64,000 nucleotides of DNA from Monoplex corrugatus. Its lineage: Eukaryota; Mollusca; Gastropoda; Littorinimorpha; Ranellidae. Of the stretch, positions 9,319 through 19,355 are shown piece after piece. Where the stretch lies: NCBI GenBank assembly GCA_030674185.1, contig JAPXFY010000012.1:1218823-1282822 (forward strand), given 5' to 3'. The notes below the pieces were generated by a model. The model worked only from the letters and a program-made list of their open reading frames with translations, did not search any database and was not told the DNA's origin. Numbering within the stretch: position 1 is the first letter of the stretch; each line of letters opens with the position of its first letter. The translations under genes and the position numbers were made by a program.

Positions 9319-11343
9319 CAAAAAGCAAGAACAGAGAAGAGAGACATTGACGTAGTTTGGCTTGATCTGGCGAATGCATATGGATCAGTTCCACACGATA
9401 TGATCCAGCTGGCTCTTGAAATGTATCACATCCCAGAAAACATCCGAACAATGCTGAGGAAGTATTTCCAAGGGTTCTCAATGCGGTTCTCTACCAAAGA
9501 ATACACCACGGACTGGATAGACCTAGAGGTGGGCATTGCAATGGGCTGTGCAATCTCTCCCATACTGTTCGTGTTGGCAATGGAAGTCATCTTGAAAGCT
9601 GCAATGAAGAATTCAGGTCCAGTGAATCTGGGAGATGGATACCAGATGCCTCCTCTGAAAGCTTTCATGGATGACACAACAGTCTTGTCCACGGAGGAGG
9701 AAGAGACACACCAAATCTTAAAGCAGCTGGATGAGCTGGTGGCCTCTTCAAGAATGAGGTTCAAACCTAAGAAATCCCGAAGTCTCTCACTGCGAAAAGG
9801 AAAAGTGGCAGATTCAGTCAAATTCATGGTAGCCAACCAAGCCATCCCCACTGTCACAGAAGAGCCAGTAAAAAGTCTCGGAAGATGGTATGATGACTCC
9901 CTGAAAGACACACAAAGGGGATGTGAAACCAAGCAAACAGCAGAAGAAGGCCTGAAGAAAATAGATAACTGCGGACTGCCAGGCAAATACAAAGTCTGGT
10001 GTCTACAGTTCATGCTGATACCAAAGCTGCTGTGGCCACTGCTAATCTATGACATTTGCACCAGCACAGTCGAAGCAATGGAAGCCAAAATCAACAAATA
10101 CACAAGAAAATGGCTCGGTGTCCCACCTGGTCTCACTGATGTTGCATTCTATTGTCGTCAAGCAATGCTGAAGCTACCTCTCAAATCCATAGTGGAGGAA
10201 TACAAAGTTGGAAAAGCAAGACTGTTGAGCATGCTGGAGGAATCGGAAGACAATATCGTGAGATCAGTTCATCCAAAGCTGAGAACTGGCAGAAAGTGGA
10301 AAGTCCAAGAGGCTGTAAACAATGCCAAGAGAAACCTCAGCATCAAAGAAATAATTGGACACACGCAAACCAACAGACAGGGACTGGGAGCAACAAAAAT
10401 GCAGTGGTGGTCCAAAGCCAAAGGGAAGGAAAAAAGAGACATGATCATACAGGAGTTGAAGGAAGAAGAAGATGTCAAAAGAGTGCAGAAGGCAGTCCAG
10501 CAAGGTCAACAGGGGCAATGGACAACATGGGACAGTGCACTCCAAAGAAGTCTCAGCTGGAACGATATGTGGCACATGGCTCCTCTAAGGATAAGCTTCC
10601 TCCTCAGATCTGTATATGACCTGCTCCCCTCGAATGCAAACTTAGTGAAATGGGGGAAAGCAGACGACCCAGCATGTCCGCTCTGTCAGAAGAAACAAAC
10701 AGTGGAACATGTCCTAAGCTCTTGCAAAGTAGCGCTAGCCCAAGGAAGGTATACATGGAGGCACAACCAAGTTCTGAAAGTGATCGCAGATGTGGTTAGC
10801 GAAAAAACCATGACCCCAAACGCACCAATTGCTATGACAACGTTCTACAAAGCAGGAGGGAAACAGGTCTGGCCCGAAAGTGCTATGACAACCAGCACAT
10901 TGCCAAAGGGTCTTCTGGATGGAGCAGTCGACTGGGAGTGTACAGCAGACCTCCCAGAGTGGAGAAATTACCCAGATGTCATAAGCAAGACAGGCATGAG
11001 ACCAGACATCGCTCTCCACTCTGACTCCTCGAAACAAGTGATTCTGATAGAACTCACTGTGCCATACGAAAGCAGAATGGAAGAAGCACATATCTACAAG
11101 ACCGAAAAATACGCCGGTCTTGCCAGCACCCTGAAGAAAGCAGGTCTGCGGGTCAAAATCTTCGCCATAGAGGTCGGGGCAAGAGGGTTTGTGGGCACCT
11201 CCGCTTATGATCTCATGAAACAACTCGCCATTTCTGGGAAGAAGAGGACTAGAGCCCTTAAAGCGATGGCAGAGGCAGCAGAAAGGAGCTCAAGCTGGAT
11301 CTGGGCAAGGAGGAACGAAAAAAGTGAACTTCATAAGGATTAA
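9319..11343 (+). CDS. Reverse transcriptase / restriction-like endonuclease (5'-truncated ORF)
   Basis: The open frame runs without a stop from an ATG at 9,151 to TAA at 11,343 (730 codons), but codons 1-56 come from flanking DNA. True element sequence begins at 9,319. Using the 730-codon numbering, the RT palm shows DLANAYGSVPHDM near 71-83, GCAISPILFVLAMEV, and FMDD at 172-175 (an FADD variant). A zinc knuckle CPLCQKKQTVEHVLSSC starts at residue 509 and fits CX2CX7HX4C. It is followed by RHNQVLKVI, then RPDIAL at 617 and IELTVPYE with E634, giving the RPD-X14-E spacing of the RLE active site. RT fingers and all upstream ORF sequence are lost. It belongs to the R2/R4/NeSL-like group; the clade is not resolved. 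The absence of stops suggests a recent insertion. Confidence 0.88.
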   Translation, partial: QKARTEKRDIDVVWLDLANAYGSVPHDMIQLALEMYHIPENIRTMLRKYFQGFSMRFSTKEYTTDWIDLEVGIAMGCAISPILFVLAMEVILKAAMKNSGPVNLGDGYQMPPLKAFMDDTTVLSTEEEETHQILKQLDELVASSRMRFKPKKSRSLSLRKGKVADSVKFMVANQAIPTVTEEPVKSLGRWYDDSLKDTQRGCETKQTAEEGLKKIDNCGLPGKYKVWCLQFMLIPKLLWPLLIYDICTSTVEAMEAKINKYTRKWLGVPPGLTDVAFYCRQAMLKLPLKSIVEEYKVGKARLLSMLEESEDNIVRSVHPKLRTGRKWKVQEAVNNAKRNLSIKEIIGHTQTNRQGLGATKMQWWSKAKGKEKRDMIIQELKEEEDVKRVQKAVQQGQQGQWTTWDSALQRSLSWNDMWHMAPLRISFLLRSVYDLLPSNANLVKWGKADDPACPLCQKKQTVEHVLSSCKVALAQGRYTWRHNQVLKVIADVVSEKTMTPNAPIAMTTFYKAGGKQVWPESAMTTSTLPKGLLDGAVDWECTADLPEWRNYPDVISKTGMRPDIALHSDSSKQVILIELTVPYESRMEEAHIYKTEKYAGLASTLKKAGLRVKIFAIEVGARGFVGTSAYDLMKQLAISGKKRTRALKAMAEAAERSSSWIWARRNEKSELHKD

Positions 11344-11361
11344 ATTCCCTACAGATGATGT

Positions 11362-11440
11362 GTGCCCCGTTAGCACATTGGTAAAACCGCGTACCGCAGT
11401 TCTGAAGCGCAGAATCGCCCAGGTTCGATCCCCGGCGTGG
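11362..11440 (+). other. tRNA-like segment in the RLE LINE 3' region
   Basis: It contains GTTAGCACATTGGTAAAAC, resembling a D arm and A box, and AGGTTCGATCCCCGG, an almost perfect B box and T loop with 4 of 5 T-stem pairs (CCAGG with CCCGG). A run of 17 A follows. It is not a canonical tRNA: the acceptor pairing is poor. It is either a SINE head fused to the LINE tail or a conserved 3' module of this retrotransposon. Confidence 0.6.
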
Positions 11441-11457
11441 AAAAAAAAAAAAAAAAA

Positions 11458-11586
11458 TAGACAACAGCAGAAGGGCATCCAGGAGTCATGACCTGGATGT
11501 GGCCCGGCCCCCCGAGAGTGTAAGGAATTCAGGGCCGAAACACTTGTCTAAAGGGGGTTACTTCTCTGAAGACCTTCTGTTGTCTA
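11458..11586 (+). other. Nested hairpin region at the RLE LINE 3' end
   Basis: TAGACAACAGCAGAAGG at 11,458-11,474 is the inverted complement of CCTTCTGTTGTCTA at 11,573-11,586, apart from a 3-nt bulge. Inside it CATCCAGG (11,476-11,483) pairs perfectly with CCTGGATG (11,492-11,499), and a GGCCC-rich stretch near 11,502-11,512 can pair with GGGCCG near 11,532. The transcript would fold into a long stem with internal hairpins, plausible as the structure the element's reverse transcriptase recognises. Confidence 0.65.
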
Positions 11587-11636
11587 GCTCTCCCTAGAGT
11601 TTCTTTCTACCATACGTCAAACTGTGTCATATGTGT

Positions 11637-11930
11637 ATATTATGACACAGTAATCATGTTTTGCTGATAGAAATTACGTCTGCTATATAAATTCTACTTA
11701 CAATGATTACATGATGACTTTTATCCCAGTCTAACCAGCTAGTAATAGGCACCAGACTGTCTTTGATGTTAGGGAAGGTAAAGCAACGTATTATAGGAGA
11801 CTAACACCTCCTCATAATGCTTGCCTCAGGAAATGTTCAGGTTTTTGCAACCTTACCATTCTATGACCTGTGGAACACAGGACAACTTTTTTTTTTCTTG
11901 TCGAATTTGAACTGTTGTACAGTCAAGGCA
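11637..11930. other. No gene recognised
   Basis: Sequence shared with unit 2 (33,147-33,437). Only short AT-rich and T-run sequence is seen, leading into a (CA)n tract. Confidence 0.5.
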
Positions 11931-11940
11931 CACACACATA

Positions 11941-12013
<73 letters not shown>

Positions 12014-12130
12014 CACGCACATACACACACGCACACACACACACGCACACACACATACACACACACACACACGCACGCACACACACACACATATACACTT
12101 ACACACATATTCACACACACACACACATAA

Positions 12131-12178
<48 letters not shown>

Positions 12179-12236
12179 GCACACACACACACACATATAC
12201 ACATACACACATATTCACACACACACACACACATAG
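11931..12236. repeat. (CA)n / (TA)n compound microsatellite
   Basis: (CA)n with TACA, GCAC and ATTCAC interruptions and an internal (TA)n at about 11,985-12,012. Frames across it are HTHTHT/CVCVCV translations. Confidence 0.97.
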
Positions 12237-12237
12237 C

Positions 12238-12624
12238 ATGTGGGATGTTACATCTGACTCCCTCGGAAGTGATCACCTGCCAATTGTTACAGTTATAAAT
12301 GAACCATTTGATAACACACCAGAACAAGACGACGTTATACCTCGATATATGTACAAACGTGCTAGTTGGTGGAATCAATTATGTGAAGAAGCAAAGAATG
12401 ACAAAAAGAAAATGTATAAACTCTATTTAAAAACTAAATCTCCAGAAGACCATTACAATATGAAAATGGCTAAGGTTCACTCAAACAAAGTTATAGCCCA
12501 AGCCAAAAAGCGCTATTGGTCAGATTTGTGGTCTGAACAAATTTCCGGGCCTAAAGATCTTCCTAAAATTTGGAATAAGGTCAAAGAAATGAAAAATGGT
12601 TTTAATTTAGCAGTTTCCTATTAA
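12238..12624 (+). pseudogene. I-like LINE: endonuclease end and linker
   Basis: The segment carries the SDHLPI motif that ends APE endonuclease domains, then RYMYKRASWWNQLCEEAKND and a region with PEDHYNMKMAKVHSNKVIAQ and KKRYWSDLWSEQISG. The frame stops at 12,624 within what should be a continuous polyprotein, and similar sequence resumes in another frame (FPSSSEKAEEFVQFFS). It is therefore broken. Confidence 0.8.
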
Positions 12625-13012
12625 GATTAAAGATAAAGACTTTCCTTCGTCATCTGAGAAAGCTGAAGAATTTGTACAGTTCTTTTCAAGAACAAGTAAT
12701 TCCAGTAGCTTGTCTACTCCATTAAGGGAGGAAAGACGGAAAATTGAAGAGTCCGTCGCATACTCAGATCCTGCCCCTGACAGTCACATGGACATAAATT
12801 CAAAAATTACATTAAAAGAACTTAAAGATGCCCTTCTCTCGTTGAACAACAAAAATCGGCTGTAGGACTGGATGGCGTTTCATATACCCTTTTAAATCAT
12901 TTACCAGAGAAATGGATTGAATACTTACACAATATCATATAAAATGCTGGGAAAGTGGTCGCTTACCTGACATTACAGACCTATCTCGCTTACATCCCAT
13001 GTTTCAAAACTA

Positions 13013-14055
13013 ATGGAAAAAATTATAGTGAATAGACTGAGTTACTTTTGTGAGAAAAATAATATAATACCTATCAATCAATCTGGGTTTCGAAAAGGTA
13101 GATCAACATCAGACCATTTAGTTAAGTTAACAACTCAAATAAAAAATCAGTTTGCTAAAAGGAAAAATGTCTTAGCTACCTTTTTTGATCTTAAAAAAGC
13201 ATACGATCAAGTCTGGCATGCGAGACTTTTGTTGAAATTTAAACATATTGGTCTCAACGGTATTCTTTATAATTTTATCAAAACATTTATAAATGACCGA
13301 AGTATAGTCGCTAAAATAGGTAATACATACTCTGAAAAACGATCTGTAAACATGGGAATTCCTCAGGGTTCCGTAATATCTCCTCTTTTATTTAATATTT
13401 TGATCTATGACCTACCAACTCAAGTCTCAAAAATGTAAACATTGCTCAGTACGCTGATGATATAGCGATCTGGATGAATGTTTCGTTAAAAAGGAAGACT
13501 TCCTTGAGAGAAATAAAATACATTAAAAAGATCTATCAACATGAAATTAATAATATTTCCACTTACTTGACAGTTAACGGTCTGGAAATATCCAATGAAA
13601 AAACACACATGATGCTTTTTAATAATGGTCTCAGTCCGAAAGAAGTGCCGTTGTTTAAAATTGGTGATGAGGAACTGAAATATACTACTCACGTGAAATT
13701 TCTGGGAGTACAATTGACTTCTAGTTTACAGTGGAAAGAACATATTGATGCCTTGTTATGTAAAGCTATGAAAAGCTATAATTTAATAAGAATTATTAGT
13801 AAACAGTCCTGGGGACAGGACACTAAAACGTTGTTACATCTTGTCACAGCTATAGTCAGATCTAAGTTGGCTTATGGTCAAGAGGTCTATTTTTCAGCTC
13901 CAAAATGCTATTTGAAAAAACTTCAAAGCTTAGATAGTAAAGCTATTAAATGTGCTCTTGGGTACTGGTGTATACAAAAACTCAAGAAGTATATAAAACA
14001 GCCGGCATCCTTCCCTTGGAAGATTGGAGGAAGTTATCAACTGCTAAATATATAG
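13013..14055 (+). pseudogene. I-like LINE: reverse transcriptase, frameshifted
   Basis: The first part (13,013-13,438) has INQSGFRKGRSTSDHLVKL, ATFFDLKKAYDQVWHARLLL (RT box A with the first Asp) and MGIPQGSVISPLLFNIL. The frame is lost in an A run at about 13,427-13,431, and QYADDIAIWMN (intact YADD) is read one frame over from 13,440. The rest (to 14,055) covers the thumb, with KFLGVQLTSSLQWKEHIDAL. The same one-base loss occurs in unit 2, so it predates the duplication. Confidence 0.87.
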
Positions 14056-14326
14056 TTAGAGCAAATGCAGTAGCTAATTATGCCAGTACGGAACTTAAAA
14101 TTCGGTCTGACATCCATTTCCCAAGAGAGAAAGAACAATAAAGTCACAAGAAACAATATCCACTTACACAAATGAGCTCTTCAAACTTTCTCACGTATTA
14201 CCTAACAAAGTTTCACATAAAATGATATGTTGTCCTCTACCCCCTGGGAACTGTCCAATGCTATTTTTGATATCAACTACACTGATACTGACCTGACAAA
14301 AGATATTAATCCACACTTGTTAGCAA

Positions 14327-14935
14327 TTGATGTTCTGTCACATCTACACAAAAAAATATTCACATTACTTAAAAATCTTTACAGATGGCTCTGTTCTAGA
14401 TGATAGTAAAGCAGGCGCTGGCTTTCTAATTCCTAAATTTAAAGTAGAAAAGGCTTACTCTTTAGGACAGGGACATTCAATCTTCACTTCTGAATTAGTT
14501 GCCATCCTAATGGCACTGAAATATATAGTAGATCTACCCATAACTTTGTTTAGTATCCTATTATGTGTAGATTCGAAATTTGCATTACAATCCTTAAAAT
14601 GTTGCGAACATAAAGTAAATAGTTCGTTAATATTTGAGATAAAATTTCTAATTCATTGTTTAATAACAAATAATACACAGGTTACTTTTTGTTGGATCCC
14701 ATCACACTGTGGTATCCTTTTTAACGATCGGGTCAACAGAATAGCAAAAACTGCAGCAATGAATAGGGCTGGCAGTACTAAACTTGATTTACCACTCTCC
14801 GAACATGAAATGAATGCTATGTTAGAAAACAAAGTAAAAGCGCAATGTGACCTTCGCCCCTTCTCGGTAAATTACCAGGGTTTTACAAGACAAGAGATAA
14901 CTTTAACTTACAGATTAACTCTCAATTCACTTTGA
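14327..14935 (+). pseudogene. I-like LINE: RNase H domain
   Basis: RNase H motifs appear in order: KIFTDGSVLDDSKAGAGF (first Asp), SELVAILMALKYI (Glu), LLCVDSKFALQSL (second Asp), and FCWIPSHCGILFNDRVNRIA. The last motif reads RVNRIAK where unit 2 reads RVDRIAK, so the fourth catalytic Asp is replaced by Asn only in this copy. The frame ends at a TGA in front of the zinc-knuckle-like tail (14,936-15,126). Confidence 0.87.
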
Positions 14936-15368
14936 ACTAAATTTAGTAAAACCATCAAATGTATCTGTGGTAATTTTATAAAAGTTGATCACCTTTTGTG
15001 TTGTCAGCGAATGCGACCTTATTTCCCTGCGTCATTTACAAATTTAAAACAGAAACATAGAGATTTCACTCTGTATTTACACATTGCTAGACGTTTACTG
15101 CACAGTCCTGTAGGTCGTTTCCTTTGATTCAGCCCAACTGTTTTATACCTGTAACTCCCACACAGCCCCGAGAAATCCGATGAAGCCTGACTGATATAAT
15201 GTTCTGATTGTTTTTCTTTTGTTCGTTAATTTGTTTGATGTTACAGTAATTGTTACCTTAATTGATACAATAACTTCATGATTACATAGATTCATTGATT
15301 CCTTACGCACCTTTTTTTTTTTTCCCGTCGAAAAGCACATATGTGAATAGACGTTAAAAGAAATAACG

Positions 15369-15466
<98 letters not shown>

Positions 15467-15500
15467 TATACACACACAAACACATAATGACAAATGCACA
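15369..15500. repeat. (CA)n microsatellite
   Basis: Nearly pure (CA)n of about 95 bp followed by a short interrupted tail. Confidence 0.97.
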
Positions 15501-15559
15501 CACACACACATAAACATCATTTTCATCATCATTGCGATCATCATCATCATCTTTATCAT

Positions 15560-17035
15560 TACTATCGTTATATCGATGTTGTCATCATTACAGAGAGTTG
15601 CTATGAATTCATCTCTACTTTTAAAAGAAAAGAAATATGAAAAGTTTTTATGATGAAAGACTTACGTCATCACACGTAAGATTAAGATTAACTGTGCAGA
15701 TTTGACGAAATACACACGGCTCACAAAGTAGCAACATTAACGGTTCTTTTTGGCGTTGGGTCGAGTTCGTTACAGCATGCCAGACAACAAAACACAGCAC
15801 AACACTTCCCATTTAGTCAATTGAGATTGTACATTTTAGATTGTACCTTCCGATAGTTTCCAGTAAATACTATGCTACAGGCATAAGCACCTTTTTCTTA
15901 ATTAATTTAAAGTTTGATCCATCTGATCTATGATCAACTTAAAAAAAACTTGATGTGTTAGTTATACGGCAGTTTTGCTAGCCTATCAGCCAGTACAGCA
16001 ATACAGTCGCTTGAAGACTTTCTCTATAAATCAGTGTATTGAGAATTTTATTTTGTTTGCTTGTTTGCTTGTTCGTCTTTTATTTCTTTGTTCGTTTGTT
16101 TGTTATATCTATCACTTATTTCATATTTTCCAATCGTTTATGGGTTCAATTATTTTCCTAATGTTAATAAATATTTTACAGTTTTGACCTGTTAATAAGC
16201 TGGAAACGTTGATAACTTACCACGAACCTCTGGTACTTCTAATTAACCAGTAACTGAGGGCTTTTTTCGATTTTTTGGAGTTTGTATTAAATTGATGTTT
16301 CCCTCCTTTTCGATTCAACTCCAAAAAGTGCTGTTAGTGCATAAATAAATTACCAAAGGAAAGAAAAAAACAAAACAAACCAAGACCATAAATAGCGAAA
16401 CAAACAAATCTGTTTTCCCCTTTCTGTGCCAACTTGATAGCCACAGAAGCTAAGACAGCTTTTACAATAATATAGTGATGATTACGATGAGGATGACAAT
16501 CATGATGCTACGAAGTTCAATCCATGATTGAGACTATGTTACAAGGCAACACTCTACACTTACTGTCATAATATATCCTGGCATCAACCAAACCCGACAG
16601 ACACAAAAACTGGCAATGTTGCCAGAAGATGTGAGTAACACATTAACTGGTGCACATGTAAAGTAGTCCAGATTGCACTGTGTCATCCCAGTCTTCCCAT
16701 AGGACCCACAGCGTGTTCAGCTCTAGGAGCAGGCTGGGTCCCCAAAACTCCAAACGATTTACAGGATTGATGAAGATTTGAACCTACAGCTGTCTTGTTG
16801 CTGATCTATGTTTCAAATGTTTCATGCCAGGGTAGTCGAGCGAATGCCCTGCTCTTCACAACTTTCAACTGCCATGGGATCTTTTAGCATATGATGTTCA
16901 GAAGGCACACAGGTCCCCAAAACAATCGCCAACAATGACCAAGCCTCTGGGTCACAAAGCACACGAAAACTGAACAGGCAAGAAAGGAGGGCAGTAGGGT
17001 GTGTGACCCCTGACCCAAGCCGTCATTCTACCTCT
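15560..17035. repeat. Old duplicated module B, non-coding
   Basis: A diverged copy of 2,820-4,140: GTAAGATTAAGATTAACTGT at 15,680, CACACGGCTCACAAAGTAG at 15,713, the TTTGTTTGTT tract near 16,090, GATGCTACGAAGTTC at 16,504 and ATAATATATCCTGGCATCAA at 16,567 all match module A in order. TAGGTTCAAATCTTC on the minus strand near 16,785 is a B-box-like remnant of the same SINE seen in module A. No coding sequence is recognised. Confidence 0.75.
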
Positions 17036-17040
17036 GCCTC

Positions 17041-17069
17041 ATACACACACACACACACAAATACACACA

Positions 17070-17146
<77 letters not shown>

Positions 17147-17147
17147 G
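17041..17147. repeat. (CA)n-(GA)n compound microsatellite
   Basis: A short (CA)n followed by a GAGAGA tract; longer and purer in unit 2 (38,527-38,671). Confidence 0.97.
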
Positions 17148-17154
17148 ATGCAGA

Positions 17155-17490
17155 GCAACAAATGATAAAACTTTCCGTTCAAAATTTATATAAAAAAATG
17201 CACTATTCTTCCATGTATCATTTGAGATCGATTATTGCTGTTCGTTTTCGTATTCAGCTAAACGCATTGAAAACAAACTATTGTAAAAATGTCAAGTGTA
17301 TTTGCGGCAAACAGTTCACATTGTTTCACTGTTTATTTCATTGCAAAATGTTACGTTATTTTCTACCGAAAATGTTCACACAAGAAAACTATTCTGAAGC
17401 TCATTTCAAAAAAGTAACATCAGATCAATCTTTGTAACTTAAAATTTCAGAATCATTAGTTCACAATCCTGTTAATGCATTACTTTAACT
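17155..17490 (+). pseudogene. Orphan C-terminus of an I-like LINE
   Basis: The frame gives MIKLSVQNLYKKMHYSS, then RFRIQLNALKTNYCKNVKCI and CGKQFTLFHCLFHCKM. It matches the terminal zinc-knuckle region of the I-like LINE (KCICGNFIKVDHLLCCQ), and VHNPVNAL near 17,460 corresponds to LHSPVGRFL at its end. It is a diverged relative, not a copy, and lies 2 kb downstream of that element in the same orientation. Confidence 0.65.
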
Positions 17491-17870
17491 TTACACAGTT
17501 TGTGTTTTAGTGTTAAATTTTCCCTTCACATTGTTGAAGTTAATCGTTACTAATGTTAGAGTTAAGATTTCGTTCCATTTTACTATTCTACCACCTATTT
17601 ATGACTTTTTCCTCTGTCTCCCCTCTGCCCCAATCCAACCCATCCAACTATCGTTCTCCATTTTATTTATACATCTTTTTTTTATCCCCCCTCCCCCGTC
17701 TAATATCATTTACAGTGAGAAAACGTTAAATCAAAGAACGAACGAAAGGATGCAGAGCTAGGGTACATTAACCTGTTGTGCGAATGACCCTTGAAAATCG
17801 GAAATGTACTTAAATGATCCATTGATCCAACATGCTTATAATGCCATGATGTTCTACTTCAATAAGTAAT
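17491..17870. other. No gene recognised
   Basis: AT-rich and C/T-rich sequence shared with unit 2. The latter part precedes degenerate copies of the 49-bp repeat. Confidence 0.5.
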
Positions 17871-19355
17871 CCTATACACTGCTGTTTAATCTTGTGTCAG
17901 ACTGTTATCATTACAAAACTAGGTTGTGTGTTGTTTCATCTTGTATCAGTCTGTTATTGTAACAAAACCAGCTTATATGTTTATTAACCTTTCTTCAATA
18001 AGTTACTGTAGCCAAACCTAAGCTATATATTCTATTTGTAAAAGTCTGTTACTGTACCAAACCAGGCTATATGTTCTATTTGAAAAAGTCTGTTACTGTA
18101 ACAACACGAGACTATATACTGTTTTATCTTGTATCAGTGTGTTACTGTAACAACACCAGGCTATATACTGTTTTATCTTGTATCAGTGTGTTACTGTAAC
18201 AACACCAGGCTATATACTGTTTTATCTTGTGTCAGTGTGTTACTGTATCAACACCAGGCTATATACTGTTTTACTTTGTGTCAGTGTGTTATTGTAACAA
18301 CACCAGGCTATATACTGTTTTATCTTGTATCAGTGTGTTATTGTAACAACACCAGGCTATATACTGTTTTATCTTGTGTCAGTGTGTTATTGTAACAACA
18401 CCAGGCTATATACTGTTTTATCTTGTATCAGTGTGTTACTGTAACAACACCAGGCTATATGCTGTTTTATCTTGTATCAGTGTGTTACTGTAACAACACC
18501 AGTCTATATACTGTTTTATCTTGTGTCAGTGTGTTACTGTAACAACACCAGGCTATATGCTGTTTTATCTTGTATCAGTGTGTTACTGTAACAACACCAG
18601 GCTATATGCTGTTTTATCTTGTGTCAGTGTGTTATTGTAACAACACCAGGCTATATGCTGTTTTATCTTGTATCAGTGTGTTACTGTAACAACACCAGGC
18701 TATATACTGTTTTATCTTGTATCAGTGTGTTGCTGTAACAACACCAGGCTATATACTGTCTTATCTTGTAACAGTGTGTTACTGTAACAACACCAGGCTA
18801 TATACTGTTTTATCTTGTATCAGTGTGTTACTGTAACAACACCAGGCTATATGCTGTTTTATCTTGTATCAGTGTGTTACTGTAACAACACCAGGCTATA
18901 TACTGTTTTATCTTGTGTCAGTGTGTTATTGTAACAACACGAGGCTATATGCTGTTTTATCTTGTATCAGTGTGTTACTGTAACAACACCAGGCTATATA
19001 CTGTTTTATCTTGTATCAGTGTGTTACTGTAACAACACCAGGCTATATATTGTTTTATCTTGTATCAATGTGTTACTGTAACAACACCAGGCTATGTATT
19101 GTTTTATCTTGGATCAATGTGTTACTGTAACAACACTAGGCTATATACTGTTTTATCTTGTATCAATGTGTTACTGTAACAAGACCAGGCTATATACTGT
19201 TTTATCTTGTATCAGTATGTTACTGTAACAACACCAGGCTATATACTGTCTTATCTTGTAACAGTGTGTTACTGTAACAACACCAGGCTATATACCGTTT
19301 TATCTTGTATCAATCGTTATTGTAACAACACCAGGCTATATGCTGTTTTATCTTG
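17871..19355. repeat. 49-bp minisatellite array (unit 1 end)
   Basis: Degenerate, partly gapped units (17,871-18,110) grade into about 25 regular 49-bp copies. Decay at one edge and homogeneity inside is the usual mark of an array kept uniform by unequal exchange. It ends at GTTTTATCTTG (19,345-19,355), where the RTE begins. Confidence 0.96.

Larger units (their letters stand above)
9319..11610 (+). mobile_element. RLE-type non-LTR retrotransposon, 5'-truncated
   Basis: A 2,292-bp insertion found only in unit 1. It contains reverse transcriptase motifs, a CCHC zinc knuckle and a C-terminal restriction-like endonuclease in the R2-like order. After the stop codon come a tRNA-like segment (11,362-11,440), a 17-base A run and a nested-hairpin region (11,458-11,586). 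Exact 26-bp duplications flank it, and the empty site survives at 33,121-33,146. The start falls inside the RT domain, so the copy is 5'-truncated, as is usual for target-primed reverse transcription. Confidence 0.92.
12237..15128 (+). mobile_element. I-like LINE with RNase H, 5'-truncated (unit 1)
   Basis: Ordered remains of a non-LTR element: the end of an APE endonuclease (GSDHLPIVTVINE), a linker rich in Lys and Trp, reverse transcriptase, RNase H and a terminal zinc-knuckle-like region (KCICGNFIKVDHLLCCQRMR). The APE-RT-RNase H order indicates the I superfamily. The 5' end is cut exactly at the last endonuclease motif, against a (CA)n tract. Several stops and frameshifts make it a pseudo-element. 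An almost identical copy is at 33,734-36,625 in unit 2. Confidence 0.88.

Noticed and set aside
11362..11440. A functional tRNA gene
   Set aside because: A- and B-box-like sequences are present but acceptor-stem pairing is poor and it sits inside a retrotransposon tail, so it is called tRNA-like only.
11817..12378. HTHTHT and CVCVCV proteins around the (CA)n tracts
   Set aside because: Microsatellite translations; the same appears at every (CA)n, (TA)n and (GA)n tract in the window.
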